The translations under genes were made by a program, and so were the position numbers. The notes under the pieces are model-generated. The model did no database searches. It saw only the letters and a program-made list of their open reading frames with translations, and was not told the origin of the DNA. Below are positions 1 to 5,619 of a stretch of 5,681 nucleotides of DNA, piece by piece (within the stretch, counting starts at the first letter, position 1; each line of letters begins with the position of its first letter). Source of the DNA: Blautia sp. (lineage in GTDB: Bacteria > Bacillota > Clostridia > Lachnospirales > Lachnospiraceae); contig JAFOJB010000062.1 of assembly GCA_017420455.1 (NCBI GenBank), positions 1-5,681 of the forward strand, written 5' to 3'.

Positions 1-120
1 CCGACCCCGACGCCAAGTCCGACCCCGACGCCAAGTCCGACCCCGACGCCAAGTCCAACCCCGACACCGAGTCCGACCCCGACACCAAGTCCGACACCGA
101 GTCCGACCCCGACGCCGAGT
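1..120 (+). repeat. In-frame 18-bp tandem repeat coding for PTPTPS units
   Basis: The unit is ccgaccccgacgccaagt, 18 bp or six codons. Copies at 1-18, 19-36 and 37-54 are identical. Copies at 55-72, 73-90 and 103-120 differ at a few positions, and a shortened 12-bp unit (ccgacaccgagt) lies at 91-102. A degenerate Pro-rich tail runs on to about 156. The array is cut by the window edge, so the total copy number is unknown. Every unit length is a multiple of three, so gain or loss of copies changes linker length without breaking the frame. Confidence 0.95.
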
Positions 121-549
121 CCGACACCGATGCCGACGCCGACTCCGGTGCCCGCTCCGCAGCCCATCTATTCGCAGTATATTTTCCCGGACGCCAACAG
201 CAGATACCTGACAAGAGAGGAAGTCCTCAATCTGTCTCTCCAGGGAATCTGTTACGCAAAGAACGAGATCTACGCGCGTCATGGAAGAAGGTTTGTATCG
301 GTGGAACTGCAGCAGTATTTCGGTACAAAGAGCTGGTATGACGGAAGGATTGCGCCGGATGCCTTTGACAGCAGCGTATTTAACGATTACGAAAGTAAGA
401 ATATCGATCTGCTTGCCGGCGTGGAGTTCTCCCTGTCTCCCAATGGATATCAGCTGGATCAGCCAGGATATGATATCTTTCAGGTTAAAGGAGCGTTGAT
501 CTACGAGGATATTTCCCACCGGGATGAGGAATGGGTAGCAGTAGGCTGA
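1..549 (+). CDS. YARHG-domain protein with Pro/Thr/Ser-rich linker (5' end outside window)
   Basis: The frame is open from base 1 to the TGA at 547-549, giving 182 visible residues; the start lies upstream of the window. Residues 1 to about 55 are a Pro-Thr-Pro-Ser repeat, typical of an extended extracellular spacer. A YARHG domain follows at about residues 67-137: a leading [13 protein letters not shown], the core [11 protein letters not shown] (YARHG at 91-95), then YFGTKSWY and a closing [12 protein letters not shown] tail of about 45 residues ends the protein. YARHG domains occur at the C-terminus of secreted or membrane-anchored bacterial proteins and their role is poorly defined. Surface location is inferred from the linker, because any signal peptide or anchor would lie in the missing N-terminus. 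An ATG at 130 lies inside the repeat and has no ribosome binding site, so it is not a credible start. The gene ends 34 bp before a strong terminator and converges on glgD. Confidence 0.85.
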   Translation, partial: PTPTPSPTPTPSPTPTPSPTPTPSPTPTPSPTPSPTPTPSPTPMPTPTPVPAPQPIYSQYIFPDANSRYLTREEVLNLSLQGICYAKNEIYARHGRRFVSVELQQYFGTKSWYDGRIAPDAFDSSVFNDYESKNIDLLAGVEFSLSPNGYQLDQPGYDIFQVKGALIYEDISHRDEEWVAVG

Positions 550-583
550 AAAAGACTGTCTGCCGGAAAAATACTGACATGAA

Positions 584-629
584 AAAAGCTGTGAGAACAG
601 GAGCACAAGCTCCTGTCCCCACAGCTTTT
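584..629. terminator. Bidirectional intrinsic terminator between the YARHG gene and glgD
   Basis: The outer stem AAAAGCTGTG (584-593) pairs with CACAGCTTTT (620-629). An aga/ccc internal loop follows, then the inner stem ACAGGAGC (597-604) pairs with GCTCCTGT (609-616) around an ACAA loop. Read on the plus strand it ends in four T; read on the minus strand it ends in six T (582-587). It can therefore stop the YARHG gene and also transcription running out of glgD, and the longer U-tract favours the glgCD direction. Confidence 0.9.
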
Positions 630-646
630 CTGGTTTCGCTTACGGG

Positions 647-698
647 TTATTCTTCACAGCCCATTGCATAAGATATCCGGGCAGGCTGTGAATAGTAA
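647..698 (-). other. Imperfect 15-bp inverted repeat just downstream of glgD
   Basis: Bases 647-661 pair with 684-698: nine perfect pairs at the loop end (TTCACAGCC with GGCTGTGAA), then five more pairs including one T-G wobble, with one C/T mismatch. The loop is 22 nt. In the glgCD transcript the hairpin starts 13 nt after the glgD stop codon. It has no U-tract, so it is unlikely to be the terminator itself. It may protect the mRNA 3' end or act with the true terminator at 584-629. Confidence 0.5.
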
Positions 699-711
699 CG
701 ATATTCAGAGA

Positions 712-1827
712 TTACAGGGTATCGTCTCTCTTGACATAACCAGGTTTCTCTGAAGTAGCAATGATCTCCTTTGCATGAATGATCTTTGCCCATTTATCTA
801 CAACCTGGTTCTCCAGATGTACGCCCTCGCCGATTTCGGCATACGCAAGAACGACGCAGTTTTTCAGGACAGCACCTTTATGGATGGTGACGCACCTGCC
901 GACTACGGAATTCTCTATGCTGCCCTCGATGAGACAGCCGTTGGAAACGAAGGAATTCTTAACGTCCGACCCCTCAAAGAACTGAGTGGGGCAGGCATCG
1001 GTGGTCTTCGTATAGATCGGCCAGTCTGAGTGGAAGAGCTCTGTGGCAACCTTATAATCCAGAAGGGACATATTGGCGCCATAGTAGCTGTTGAAATCGG
1101 AAATAGAAGCAAAGAAGCCGCGATGAGCTACGCCGCGGATATCCATTTCCGCTGCGGAGAGGCTCACGATCTCCGGAAGCGTGTACATGGAGCTCAGCTT
1201 TCTGGCTTTCTTGACCAGCTCGATGAAAAGGCTTGTCTTCATGACATAGGTATCCATGAAGATATTCTTTTCCTTGGTATTGCCCATGTTGCGCTCGATG
1301 GACTCCACACCCTTCTGCTTGTTCAGGTTCAGAACATCACAGTTCAGATAGCATTCCTTCGCGATATCTACCTTATGATAAAGAAGAGTGATATCTGCTC
1401 CGGATTCGATGTGGGTGTTGAGGAGAGCGTTATAATCCTGGGAATAGACCATGTAGCTCGGCGCGATGACGACATATTCCTGGCGCATGCGCTCCAGAAT
1501 ATCAAGGTTTTCCGCGAAAGCGGCGATATCTGTATTGTAGATATCATTTACGGAACTTCTCTCGGAGAAAAGCATCTGCAGCTTGCCGCGTTTGGAATTG
1601 ATATTGTAATGACGGCCGGTTCCCAGATGCTCTGCCAGAGAACGAACCTTTCCGCGTACATAGACCTGGATACGGTCGATGCCGCTGTTGCTCATGTTGG
1701 AGATCGGGAAATCGATCACGCGGTATCTTCCAAGGAAGGAAAAAGCGCCGACAGGACGATAATCCTGCATCCCTTCTATTTTAATATGATTTGCCGGAGA
1801 AGTAATGATTCCGAATGCTTTTGCCAT
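712..1827 (-). CDS. glgD: GlgD, ADP-glucose pyrophosphorylase-like regulatory subunit
   Basis: 371 residues, the usual GlgD length. GlgD is a paralogue of GlgC; in the Bacillus/Clostridia group the pair is known to form a mixed enzyme in which GlgD is catalytically weak or inactive and modulates GlgC. The N-terminal nucleotidyltransferase fold covers about residues 1-250 and keeps the family signature GRYRVIDFPISNMSNSGID (33-51). The triphosphate-binding GGRGSRL loop found in GlgC is absent: the equivalent stretch reads ITSPANHIKIEG (about 8-19). The metal-site SGDH of GlgC is replaced by APSY (122-125). A left-handed beta-helix hexapeptide region follows from about 285 to 350. The start ATG is one base after the glgC stop, with a Shine-Dalgarno sequence inside the end of glgC. 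These losses are what separate GlgD from GlgC, so the assignment is secure; loss of activity is inferred. Confidence 0.96.
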   Translation of the reverse strand: MAKAFGIITSPANHIKIEGMQDYRPVGAFSFLGRYRVIDFPISNMSNSGIDRIQVYVRGKVRSLAEHLGTGRHYNINSKRGKLQMLFSERSSVNDIYNTDIAAFAENLDILERMRQEYVVIAPSYMVYSQDYNALLNTHIESGADITLLYHKVDIAKECYLNCDVLNLNKQKGVESIERNMGNTKEKNIFMDTYVMKTSLFIELVKKARKLSSMYTLPEIVSLSAAEMDIRGVAHRGFFASISDFNSYYGANMSLLDYKVATELFHSDWPIYTKTTDACPTQFFEGSDVKNSFVSNGCLIEGSIENSVVGRCVTIHKGAVLKNCVVLAYAEIGEGVHLENQVVDKWAKIIHAKEIIATSEKPGYVKRDDTL

Positions 1828-1828
1828 T

Positions 1829-2968
1829 TTATTCTACCCCCTTCACACGCTTGGCGACCAGCAGGATGTTCTCGCTGTCTGCACTGCCAACAACGGCGTC
1901 CTTTCCTACTTTGATGCCATCTGCCACAAGAGCACGGGTGACCACTGCACCTGCTTCAATATAAGCACCCGGCATCAGCACGGAATCGATCACCTTCGCG
2001 CCTTCTTCCACAACGGCGTTGGTGAAGAGAACGGAATTCCTTACTTCACCTTCAATACGGCAGCCCTGCGTGATATACGCACGTTCTACCTTCGCGTTTG
2101 GTCCGATATACTGGGGAAGAGCGGAAACATCTTCTGTATAGATACTCCAGCTGGTATCGTTCAGATTCAGCTCGTTTTTCTTGTCCAGAAGATCCATATT
2201 TGCTTCCCAGAGAGAATCGATGGTTCCTACATCCTTCCAATAGCCCGTAAACTCATAGGCAAACAGGGATTTTCCTTCGCCGAGGAGTGTGGGGATGATA
2301 TCCTTTCCGAAATCGTGGTTGGAATCCGGGTTCTTCATATCCGCAACCAGAAGCTTTCTCAGCATCTTCCAGTTGAAGATATAGATACCCATGGAAGCGA
2401 GGTTGCTCTTGGGCTGTTTGGGTTTCTCCTCGAATTCCACAATACGTCCCTCGCCGTCTGTATTCATGATACCAAAACGGCTGGCTTCCTTCATGGGAAC
2501 TCCAATGACAGCGATTGTCGCATCTGCTTTATTGGCCTTGTGGAAATCAAGCATCTTCTCGTAGTCCATCTTGTAGATATGATCGCCGGAAAGAATCAGG
2601 AGATAATCGGGATCATAGGTATCGATAAAATCGATATTCTGTGAGATGGCATCTGCGGTACCACGGTAAACATCCAGTGCTTCGTCTGCTTTTTCACGGG
2701 GGGGAAGAACAAATACACCGCTGTCCTTGGTGTCCAGACCCCAGCGGCGCCCTGCGGCGACGTAGCTGTTCAGAAGAACAGACTCATACTGTGTAAGAAC
2801 ACCAACGATATCGATTCCACTGTTGGCACAGTTGCTGAGGGGGAAATCGACGATCCGGTATTTCCCGCCATAAGAAACAGCAGGTTTTGCGACTTTGTTG
2901 GTGAGGTCGTGCAGACGACTTCCACGACCGCCAGCCAGAATCATTGCTAACATGTTATTCTGTGACAT
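1829..2968 (-). CDS. glgC: GlgC, glucose-1-phosphate adenylyltransferase (ADP-glucose pyrophosphorylase)
   Basis: 379 residues, full length for a Firmicute GlgC. It makes ADP-glucose and pyrophosphate from ATP and glucose-1-phosphate, the committed step of bacterial glycogen synthesis in the cytoplasm. The nucleotidyltransferase domain (about 5-260) contains the triphosphate loop GGRGSRL (13-19), the [20 protein letters not shown] signature (28-47), SGDH (127-130), EEKP of the sugar-phosphate site (180-183) and [16 protein letters not shown] (242-257). A left-handed beta-helix domain from about 285 to 362 shows hexapeptide-type repeats and is the usual seat of oligomerisation and allosteric control. 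The start is fixed by the GGGAGG ribosome binding site at 2975-2980, 6 nt before the ATG. It is first gene of a glgC-glgD operon with a promoter at about 3066-3094. No glycogen synthase or branching enzyme lies in the window. Confidence 0.97.
   Translation of the reverse strand: MSQNNMLAMILAGGRGSRLHDLTNKVAKPAVSYGGKYRIVDFPLSNCANSGIDIVGVLTQYESVLLNSYVAAGRRWGLDTKDSGVFVLPPREKADEALDVYRGTADAISQNIDFIDTYDPDYLLILSGDHIYKMDYEKMLDFHKANKADATIAVIGVPMKEASRFGIMNTDGEGRIVEFEEKPKQPKSNLASMGIYIFNWKMLRKLLVADMKNPDSNHDFGKDIIPTLLGEGKSLFAYEFTGYWKDVGTIDSLWEANMDLLDKKNELNLNDTSWSIYTEDVSALPQYIGPNAKVERAYITQGCRIEGEVRNSVLFTNAVVEEGAKVIDSVLMPGAYIEAGAVVTRALVADGIKVGKDAVVGSADSENILLVAKRVKGVE
1837..1844 (-). promoter_or_regulatory. 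glgD ribosome binding site inside the 3' end of glgC
   Basis: On the minus strand the sequence GAAGGGGG lies 9 nt before the glgD ATG and overlaps the last sense codons of glgC (Lys-Gly-Val-Glu). The glgC TAA (1831-1829) and the glgD ATG (1827-1825) are separated by one base. This fits translational coupling of the two subunits. Confidence 0.75.
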
Positions 2969-3001
2969 AATAAACCTCCCTTTTGTCCTTCTCTTTCATG
3001 A

Positions 3002-3048
3002 AGTTATACCGCGCTGAAGGAAGCGCTTTTACCGGGTAGAACATAACT
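3002..3048 (-). promoter_or_regulatory. Leader hairpin in the glgC 5' untranslated region
   Basis: Nested inverted repeats lie within the predicted leader of about 90 nt. AGTTAT (3002-3007) pairs with ATAACT (3043-3048), ACC (3008-3010) with GGT (3035-3037), and GCGCT (3011-3015) with AGCGC (3022-3026) around a 6-nt loop. The unpaired bases sit on one side only, at 3027-3034 and 3038-3042. The structure ends 21 nt from the ribosome binding site and has no U-tract, so it is not a terminator. It could bear on mRNA stability or bind a regulator. Confidence 0.4.
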
Positions 3049-3065
3049 CGGTAATTCTGTATATT

Positions 3066-3094
3066 ATTATAAATGAGATTTTCCGTTTCGTAAA
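3066..3094 (-). promoter_or_regulatory. Sigma-A-type promoter for glgC-glgD
   Basis: Reading the minus strand, the -35 box TTTACG (3094-3089, four of six consensus bases) is followed by a 17-bp spacer and a perfect -10 box TATAAT (3071-3066). Transcription would start near 3058-3060, giving a leader of about 90 nt. Upstream of the -35, 3097-3136 is almost all A/T in runs, resembling an UP element that would strengthen the promoter. Confidence 0.75.
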
Positions 3095-3171
3095 CAGAAA
3101 AAATGAAATTTATTTGAAAAAAAGCGATTTTTTTAGAAGAGTTGCACAAGCAGGACATCATTTATGCTTCA

Positions 3172-3210
3172 GCCATGTTTTTCAGAATCATTTTTTTCGA
3201 AACACATGGC
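3172..3210. repeat. 12-bp inverted repeat with one mismatch in the divergent region
   Basis: GCCATGTTTTTC (3172-3183) is matched by GAAACACATGGC (3199-3210) with a single mismatch (3179 against 3203). The 15-base loop carries a run of seven T. There is no U-tract after the stem on either strand, so it does not look like a terminator. It lies about 80 bp upstream of the glgC -35 box and could be a regulator binding site or the 5' hairpin of a leader RNA reading towards the reductase. Confidence 0.6.
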
Positions 3211-3274
3211 GGCAGGAGAGAAAAAAGTTACTGTTCAGCCCGATGGCGCCCTGAAAACAAATGCAGTCCCCAGC

Positions 3275-3336
3275 CGGTGAGACCGTGAACTGTGACGTTC
3301 AGCCCTGACCTGTCAGGTCCTTACGGACTTTTTCTT
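3275..3336 (+). promoter_or_regulatory. Chain of small stem-loops ending in a terminator-like hairpin
   Basis: Contiguous hairpins are visible on the plus strand: CGGT/ACCG (3275-3278 with 3282-3285), TGAAC/GTTCA (3286-3290 with 3297-3301) and CCTGA/TCAGG (3304-3308 with 3313-3317). Last comes AGGTCC/GGACTT (3315-3320 with 3325-3330, one G-T wobble), which runs into TTTCTT. The third and last stems share 3315-3317, so they cannot both form, as in an attenuator. GACCTGtCAGGTC at 3307-3319 is also a perfect DNA palindrome. The stems are short, so this could be a weak terminator, an attenuating leader for the reductase, or the 3' end of a small RNA. Confidence 0.35.
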
Positions 3337-3363
3337 GACATGGACGAGAAATTATTGGAAAAT
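3335..3363 (+). promoter_or_regulatory. Candidate promoter for the reductase-guaA unit
   Basis: A perfect -35 box TTGACA (3335-3340) is followed by a 17-bp spacer and GAAAAT (3358-3363), which matches four of six bases of the -10 consensus. Transcription would begin near 3370, about 55 nt before the reductase ATG. The -35 box directly abuts the U-tract of the preceding terminator-like hairpin, so this promoter would bypass that hairpin. The weak -10 lowers confidence. Confidence 0.45.
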
Positions 3364-3414
3364 AGAAAACAGAAACCGCGGGACAACAACAGCACCGCTG
3401 TATCGGCGAGAGAA

Positions 3415-3419
3415 AGAGG
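3415..3419 (+). promoter_or_regulatory. Ribosome binding site that sets the reductase start
   Basis: AGAGG (within AAAGAGG) lies 5 nt before the ATG at 3425. The reading frame stays open upstream to a TTG at 3335, but that codon overlaps the -35 box and has no ribosome binding site. The conserved aldo/keto reductase sequence begins only after 3425. Confidence 0.7.
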
Positions 3420-3424
3420 TTATT

Positions 3425-4456
3425 ATGGTAAAAAGCATCACACTAGGAACTACGGGGATCACCGTACCACAGAACGCGTTTGGAGCCCTTCCGATCCAGC
3501 GGGATGATATGGAGACAGCCATAGCGATCCTGCAAAAAGCGTATGAAGGCGGAATGAAGTTTTTTGATACAGCCAGGGCTTATACAGACAGTGAAGAAAA
3601 GCTCGGAAACGCTCTTTCGGATGTCAGGGATCAGATTTATATCGCTACGAAAAGCGGCGCCAAGGAACCGGAGGAGCTGAAGAAACAGCTGGATCAGTCT
3701 CTTACTCTGCTGAAAACGGACCATGTAGATATTTACCAGCTTCATATGGCGCCGACCTGCTTCAAGCCGGGGGACGGTACCGGGATGTATGAATGCATGG
3801 AGGATTTCAAACGCCAGGGAATGATCCGTCACATCGGAATCACCGCGCACAAGATCGGCGTTGCCGAAGAGGTGATCGAATCAGGACTTTATGAGACGCT
3901 GCAGTTTCCTTTCAGTTATCTTTCCTCGGAAAGAGAAAGAAACCTTGCCGCGAAGTGCGCCGAAAAGAACATGGGACTGATCGCCATGAAGGGTCTTGCC
4001 GGCGGACTGATCACAAATTCCAGGGCAGCCTTCGCCTACATGTCGCAGTTTGACAATGTTCTTCCGATCTGGGGGATCCAGAGGATGTCCGAGCTGACGG
4101 AATGGCTTTCTTATATGGAAAATCCTGCAGTGCTGGATGACGGGCTGAAAGCCTTTATCGAAAAAGAACGGCAGGAGCTTACAGGGGAGTTCTGCCGCGG
4201 GTGCGGTTACTGTATGCCATGTCCGCAGGGAATCCAGATCAATTCCTGTGCCAGAATGTCCCTGATGATCCGCCGCGCCCCCTCAAAGAGCTGGCTGTCT
4301 GAACACTGGCAGGAGGAAATGAAAAAGATCGAGACATGTCTGGACTGCAAAAAGTGCATGAAAAAATGTCCTTATGAATTAAACACCCCGGAGCTTTTGA
4401 AGAAGAATTATGAGGATTACAGAAAAGTTCTGGCCGGAGAAGTGAGCGTTTCCTGA
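3425..4456 (+). CDS. Aldo/keto reductase with C-terminal 2[4Fe-4S] ferredoxin domain
   Basis: 343 residues from the ATG at 3425. The first part, about 1-245, is an aldo/keto reductase barrel. The catalytic tetrad is visible as Asp48 and Tyr53 (FDTARAYTDSE), Lys76 (ATKSGAK) and His107 (YQLH), followed by GMIRHIGITAH (132-142) and the cofactor-side MKGLAGG (188-194). The last part, about 255-320, is a ferredoxin-like domain with cysteines 257, 260, 263 and 266 (CRGCGYCMPCP), Cys275, and 305, 308, 311 and 315 (CLDCKKCMKKCP), enough for two [4Fe-4S] clusters. This fusion is a known family in anaerobes, cytoplasmic and without a signal peptide; its physiological substrates are mostly undefined. 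NAD(P)H use follows from the barrel family, and electron transfer through the clusters is inferred. guaA follows 56 bp downstream on the same strand, so cotranscription is possible. No substrate or gene symbol is offered. Confidence 0.93.
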   Translation: MVKSITLGTTGITVPQNAFGALPIQRDDMETAIAILQKAYEGGMKFFDTARAYTDSEEKLGNALSDVRDQIYIATKSGAKEPEELKKQLDQSLTLLKTDHVDIYQLHMAPTCFKPGDGTGMYECMEDFKRQGMIRHIGITAHKIGVAEEVIESGLYETLQFPFSYLSSERERNLAAKCAEKNMGLIAMKGLAGGLITNSRAAFAYMSQFDNVLPIWGIQRMSELTEWLSYMENPAVLDDGLKAFIEKERQELTGEFCRGCGYCMPCPQGIQINSCARMSLMIRRAPSKSWLSEHWQEEMKKIETCLDCKKCMKKCPYELNTPELLKKNYEDYRKVLAGEVSVS

Positions 4457-4512
4457 GAAAGAGGCAACACCGCGCAGTCTGCGTGTAAAATATAAGATGG
4501 AGGAAAAAATAT

Positions 4513-5493
4513 ATGGAGAATAACAAACGTCCGGAAAGCATGGACCGGATCACAACCCCTGAGCTTGCCAGAACTTTTATCGATGAACAGCTTGCGGCGA
4601 TCAAGGCACAGGTCGGCGGCAAAAAGGTGCTGCTGGCGCTGTCCGGCGGCGTGGATTCTTCCGTGGTCGCCGCGCTTCTGATCAAGGCCATCGGACAGAA
4701 TCTCGTCTGCGTCCATGTGAATCATGGTCTGCTCAGAAAAGGAGAGCCGGAACAGGTTATCGAAGTATTTAGAAATCAGATGAACGCAAATCTTGTATAT
4801 GTGGATGCCACAGACCGTTTCCTCGACAAACTGGCCGGTGTATCAGACCCGGAGCAGAAGAGGAAGATCATCGGCAGCGAATTCATCGATGTATTTGCGG
4901 AGGAAGCGGCAAAGCAGGATGGCATCGAATTCCTGGCCCAGGGAACAATTTATCCGGACATTCTGGAGAGCGGGCCTGTCAAATCCCATCATAATGTCGG
5001 CGGCCTTCCCGAGGACCTGCATTTTGAACTGGTAGAGCCGATCAAATTCCTTTTCAAGGATGAGGTCCGCGTTGTCGGTAAAGAGCTGGGACTGCCGGAT
5101 AACATGGTTTACCGTCAGCCATTCCCCGGCCCCGGCCTTGGCGTACGCTGCCCAGGCGCCATCACCCGTGAACGCCTTGCCGCTGTCCGTGAATCCGATG
5201 CGATCCTTCGGGAGGAATTCGCGCGCAGCGGCCTGGAAGGAAAGGTGTGGCAGTATTTTACTGTGGTCCCGGATTTCAAATCCACAGGCGTCAGGGACGG
5301 CGCCCGTACCTTTGACTGGCCTGTGATCATCCGCGCCGTCAATACCCGCGACGCCATGTCCGCGACAGTAGAGAATATCCCCTTCGACCTGATGGAACAC
5401 ATTGTAGAACGAATCACCCATGAGGTAGAAGGAGTGAACCGTGTCCTCTACGATTTCACGCCAAAACCGACAGGAACCATTGAGTACGAATAA
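4513..5493 (+). CDS. guaA: GMP synthase, stand-alone ATP-pyrophosphatase subunit (no glutaminase domain)
   Basis: 326 residues. GMP synthase adenylates XMP with ATP and aminates it to GMP, the last step of guanine nucleotide synthesis. Visible motifs are the PP-loop LSGGVDSSV (43-51), DRFLDKLAG (101-109), KRKIIGSEF (116-124), AQGTIYPD (142-149), [10 protein letters not shown] (157-166), [12 protein letters not shown] (201-212) and the intact C-terminus KPTGTIEYE. This covers the ATP-pyrophosphatase and dimerisation domains. Common bacterial GuaA is about 510-525 residues because a class I glutamine amidotransferase precedes this part; here only about 35 residues lie before the PP-loop. The stretch before KSHHN is also about a dozen residues shorter than in E. 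coli GuaA, from memory. The ATG follows GGAGG at 4499-4503 by 9 nt, so the short form is a real start and not a missed upstream extension. Ammonia must come from a separate amidotransferase, as in archaeal two-subunit enzymes, or from solution. Confidence 0.96.
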   Translation: MENNKRPESMDRITTPELARTFIDEQLAAIKAQVGGKKVLLALSGGVDSSVVAALLIKAIGQNLVCVHVNHGLLRKGEPEQVIEVFRNQMNANLVYVDATDRFLDKLAGVSDPEQKRKIIGSEFIDVFAEEAAKQDGIEFLAQGTIYPDILESGPVKSHHNVGGLPEDLHFELVEPIKFLFKDEVRVVGKELGLPDNMVYRQPFPGPGLGVRCPGAITRERLAAVRESDAILREEFARSGLEGKVWQYFTVVPDFKSTGVRDGARTFDWPVIIRAVNTRDAMSATVENIPFDLMEHIVERITHEVEGVNRVLYDFTPKPTGTIEYE

Positions 5494-5571
5494 GAAAATG
5501 CTATTATTTTGGGGCCAGGTCCATCAGCCTGAAAAAGGCAAACTGCTCCAACCTATAGCCACATAAAAAAC

Positions 5572-5619
5572 GAGCCTTGCATAAGCCTCAACATCTGATG
5601 CAATATGCAGGGCTCTTTT
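5572..5619. terminator. Bidirectional intrinsic terminator after guaA
   Basis: GAGCCTTGCATA (5572-5583) pairs with TATGCAGGGCTC (5604-5615) over 12 bp with one T-G wobble, around a 20-nt loop. On the plus strand it is followed by TTTTCATTT. On the minus strand it is followed by G then six T (5565-5570), so it can work in both directions. It sits 78 bp after the guaA stop and probably ends the reductase-guaA transcript. Confidence 0.88.

Larger units (their letters stand above)
2969..3424. other. Divergent intergenic region between glgC and the reductase gene
   Basis: The 456 bp between the glgC start and the reductase start contain no convincing gene. The glgC side (2969-3140) holds a leader hairpin, a sigma-A-type promoter and A/T tracts. 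The middle (3172-3210) holds a 12-bp inverted repeat. The reductase side (about 3225-3424) holds several small stem-loops, a terminator-like hairpin and a candidate promoter. A 68-codon minus-strand open frame at 2955-3161 covers the glgC promoter and has no ribosome binding site, so it was not called. I looked for known riboswitch cores (SAM, TPP, FMN, cobalamin, purine, glycine, c-di-GMP, T-box) by eye and recognised none. Confidence 0.7.

Noticed and set aside
1030..1914. 294-codon plus-strand open frame antisense to glgD
   Set aside because: It lies opposite glgD, which has clear family motifs. The translation resembles no protein I know and there is no ribosome binding site before the start.
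1805..2644. 279-codon plus-strand open frame antisense to glgC
   Set aside because: It is a shadow of glgC codon composition on the other strand, with no recognisable domain and no start signal.
2955..3161. 68-codon minus-strand open frame overlapping the glgC start
   Set aside because: It covers the glgC promoter, leader hairpin and ribosome binding site, and its start lies upstream of the likely transcription start.
3221..3300. Possible riboswitch: fragments such as GCCCGATGGCGCCC and AGCCGGTGAGACCG faintly recall SAM and cobalamin elements
   Set aside because: The remaining conserved cores of those classes are absent by eye. A covariance-model search would settle it; a significant hit would overturn this rejection.
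3335..3424. Upstream in-frame extension of the reductase from a TTG codon
   Set aside because: The codon coincides with a TTGACA -35 box, has no ribosome binding site, and the added 30 residues do not look like the family; the ATG at 3425 has AGAGG in front.
4457..4512. Separate promoter or terminator between the reductase and guaA
   Set aside because: TAAAAT at 4486-4491 has no matching -35 box at the right distance, and CGCA/TGCG at 4473-4483 is a 4-bp stem without a U-tract. Read-through from the reductase is the simpler view.
4843..5421. 192-codon minus-strand open frame antisense to guaA
   Set aside because: It lies fully within guaA, whose motifs and C-terminus are unmistakable; no ribosome binding site or family match seen.
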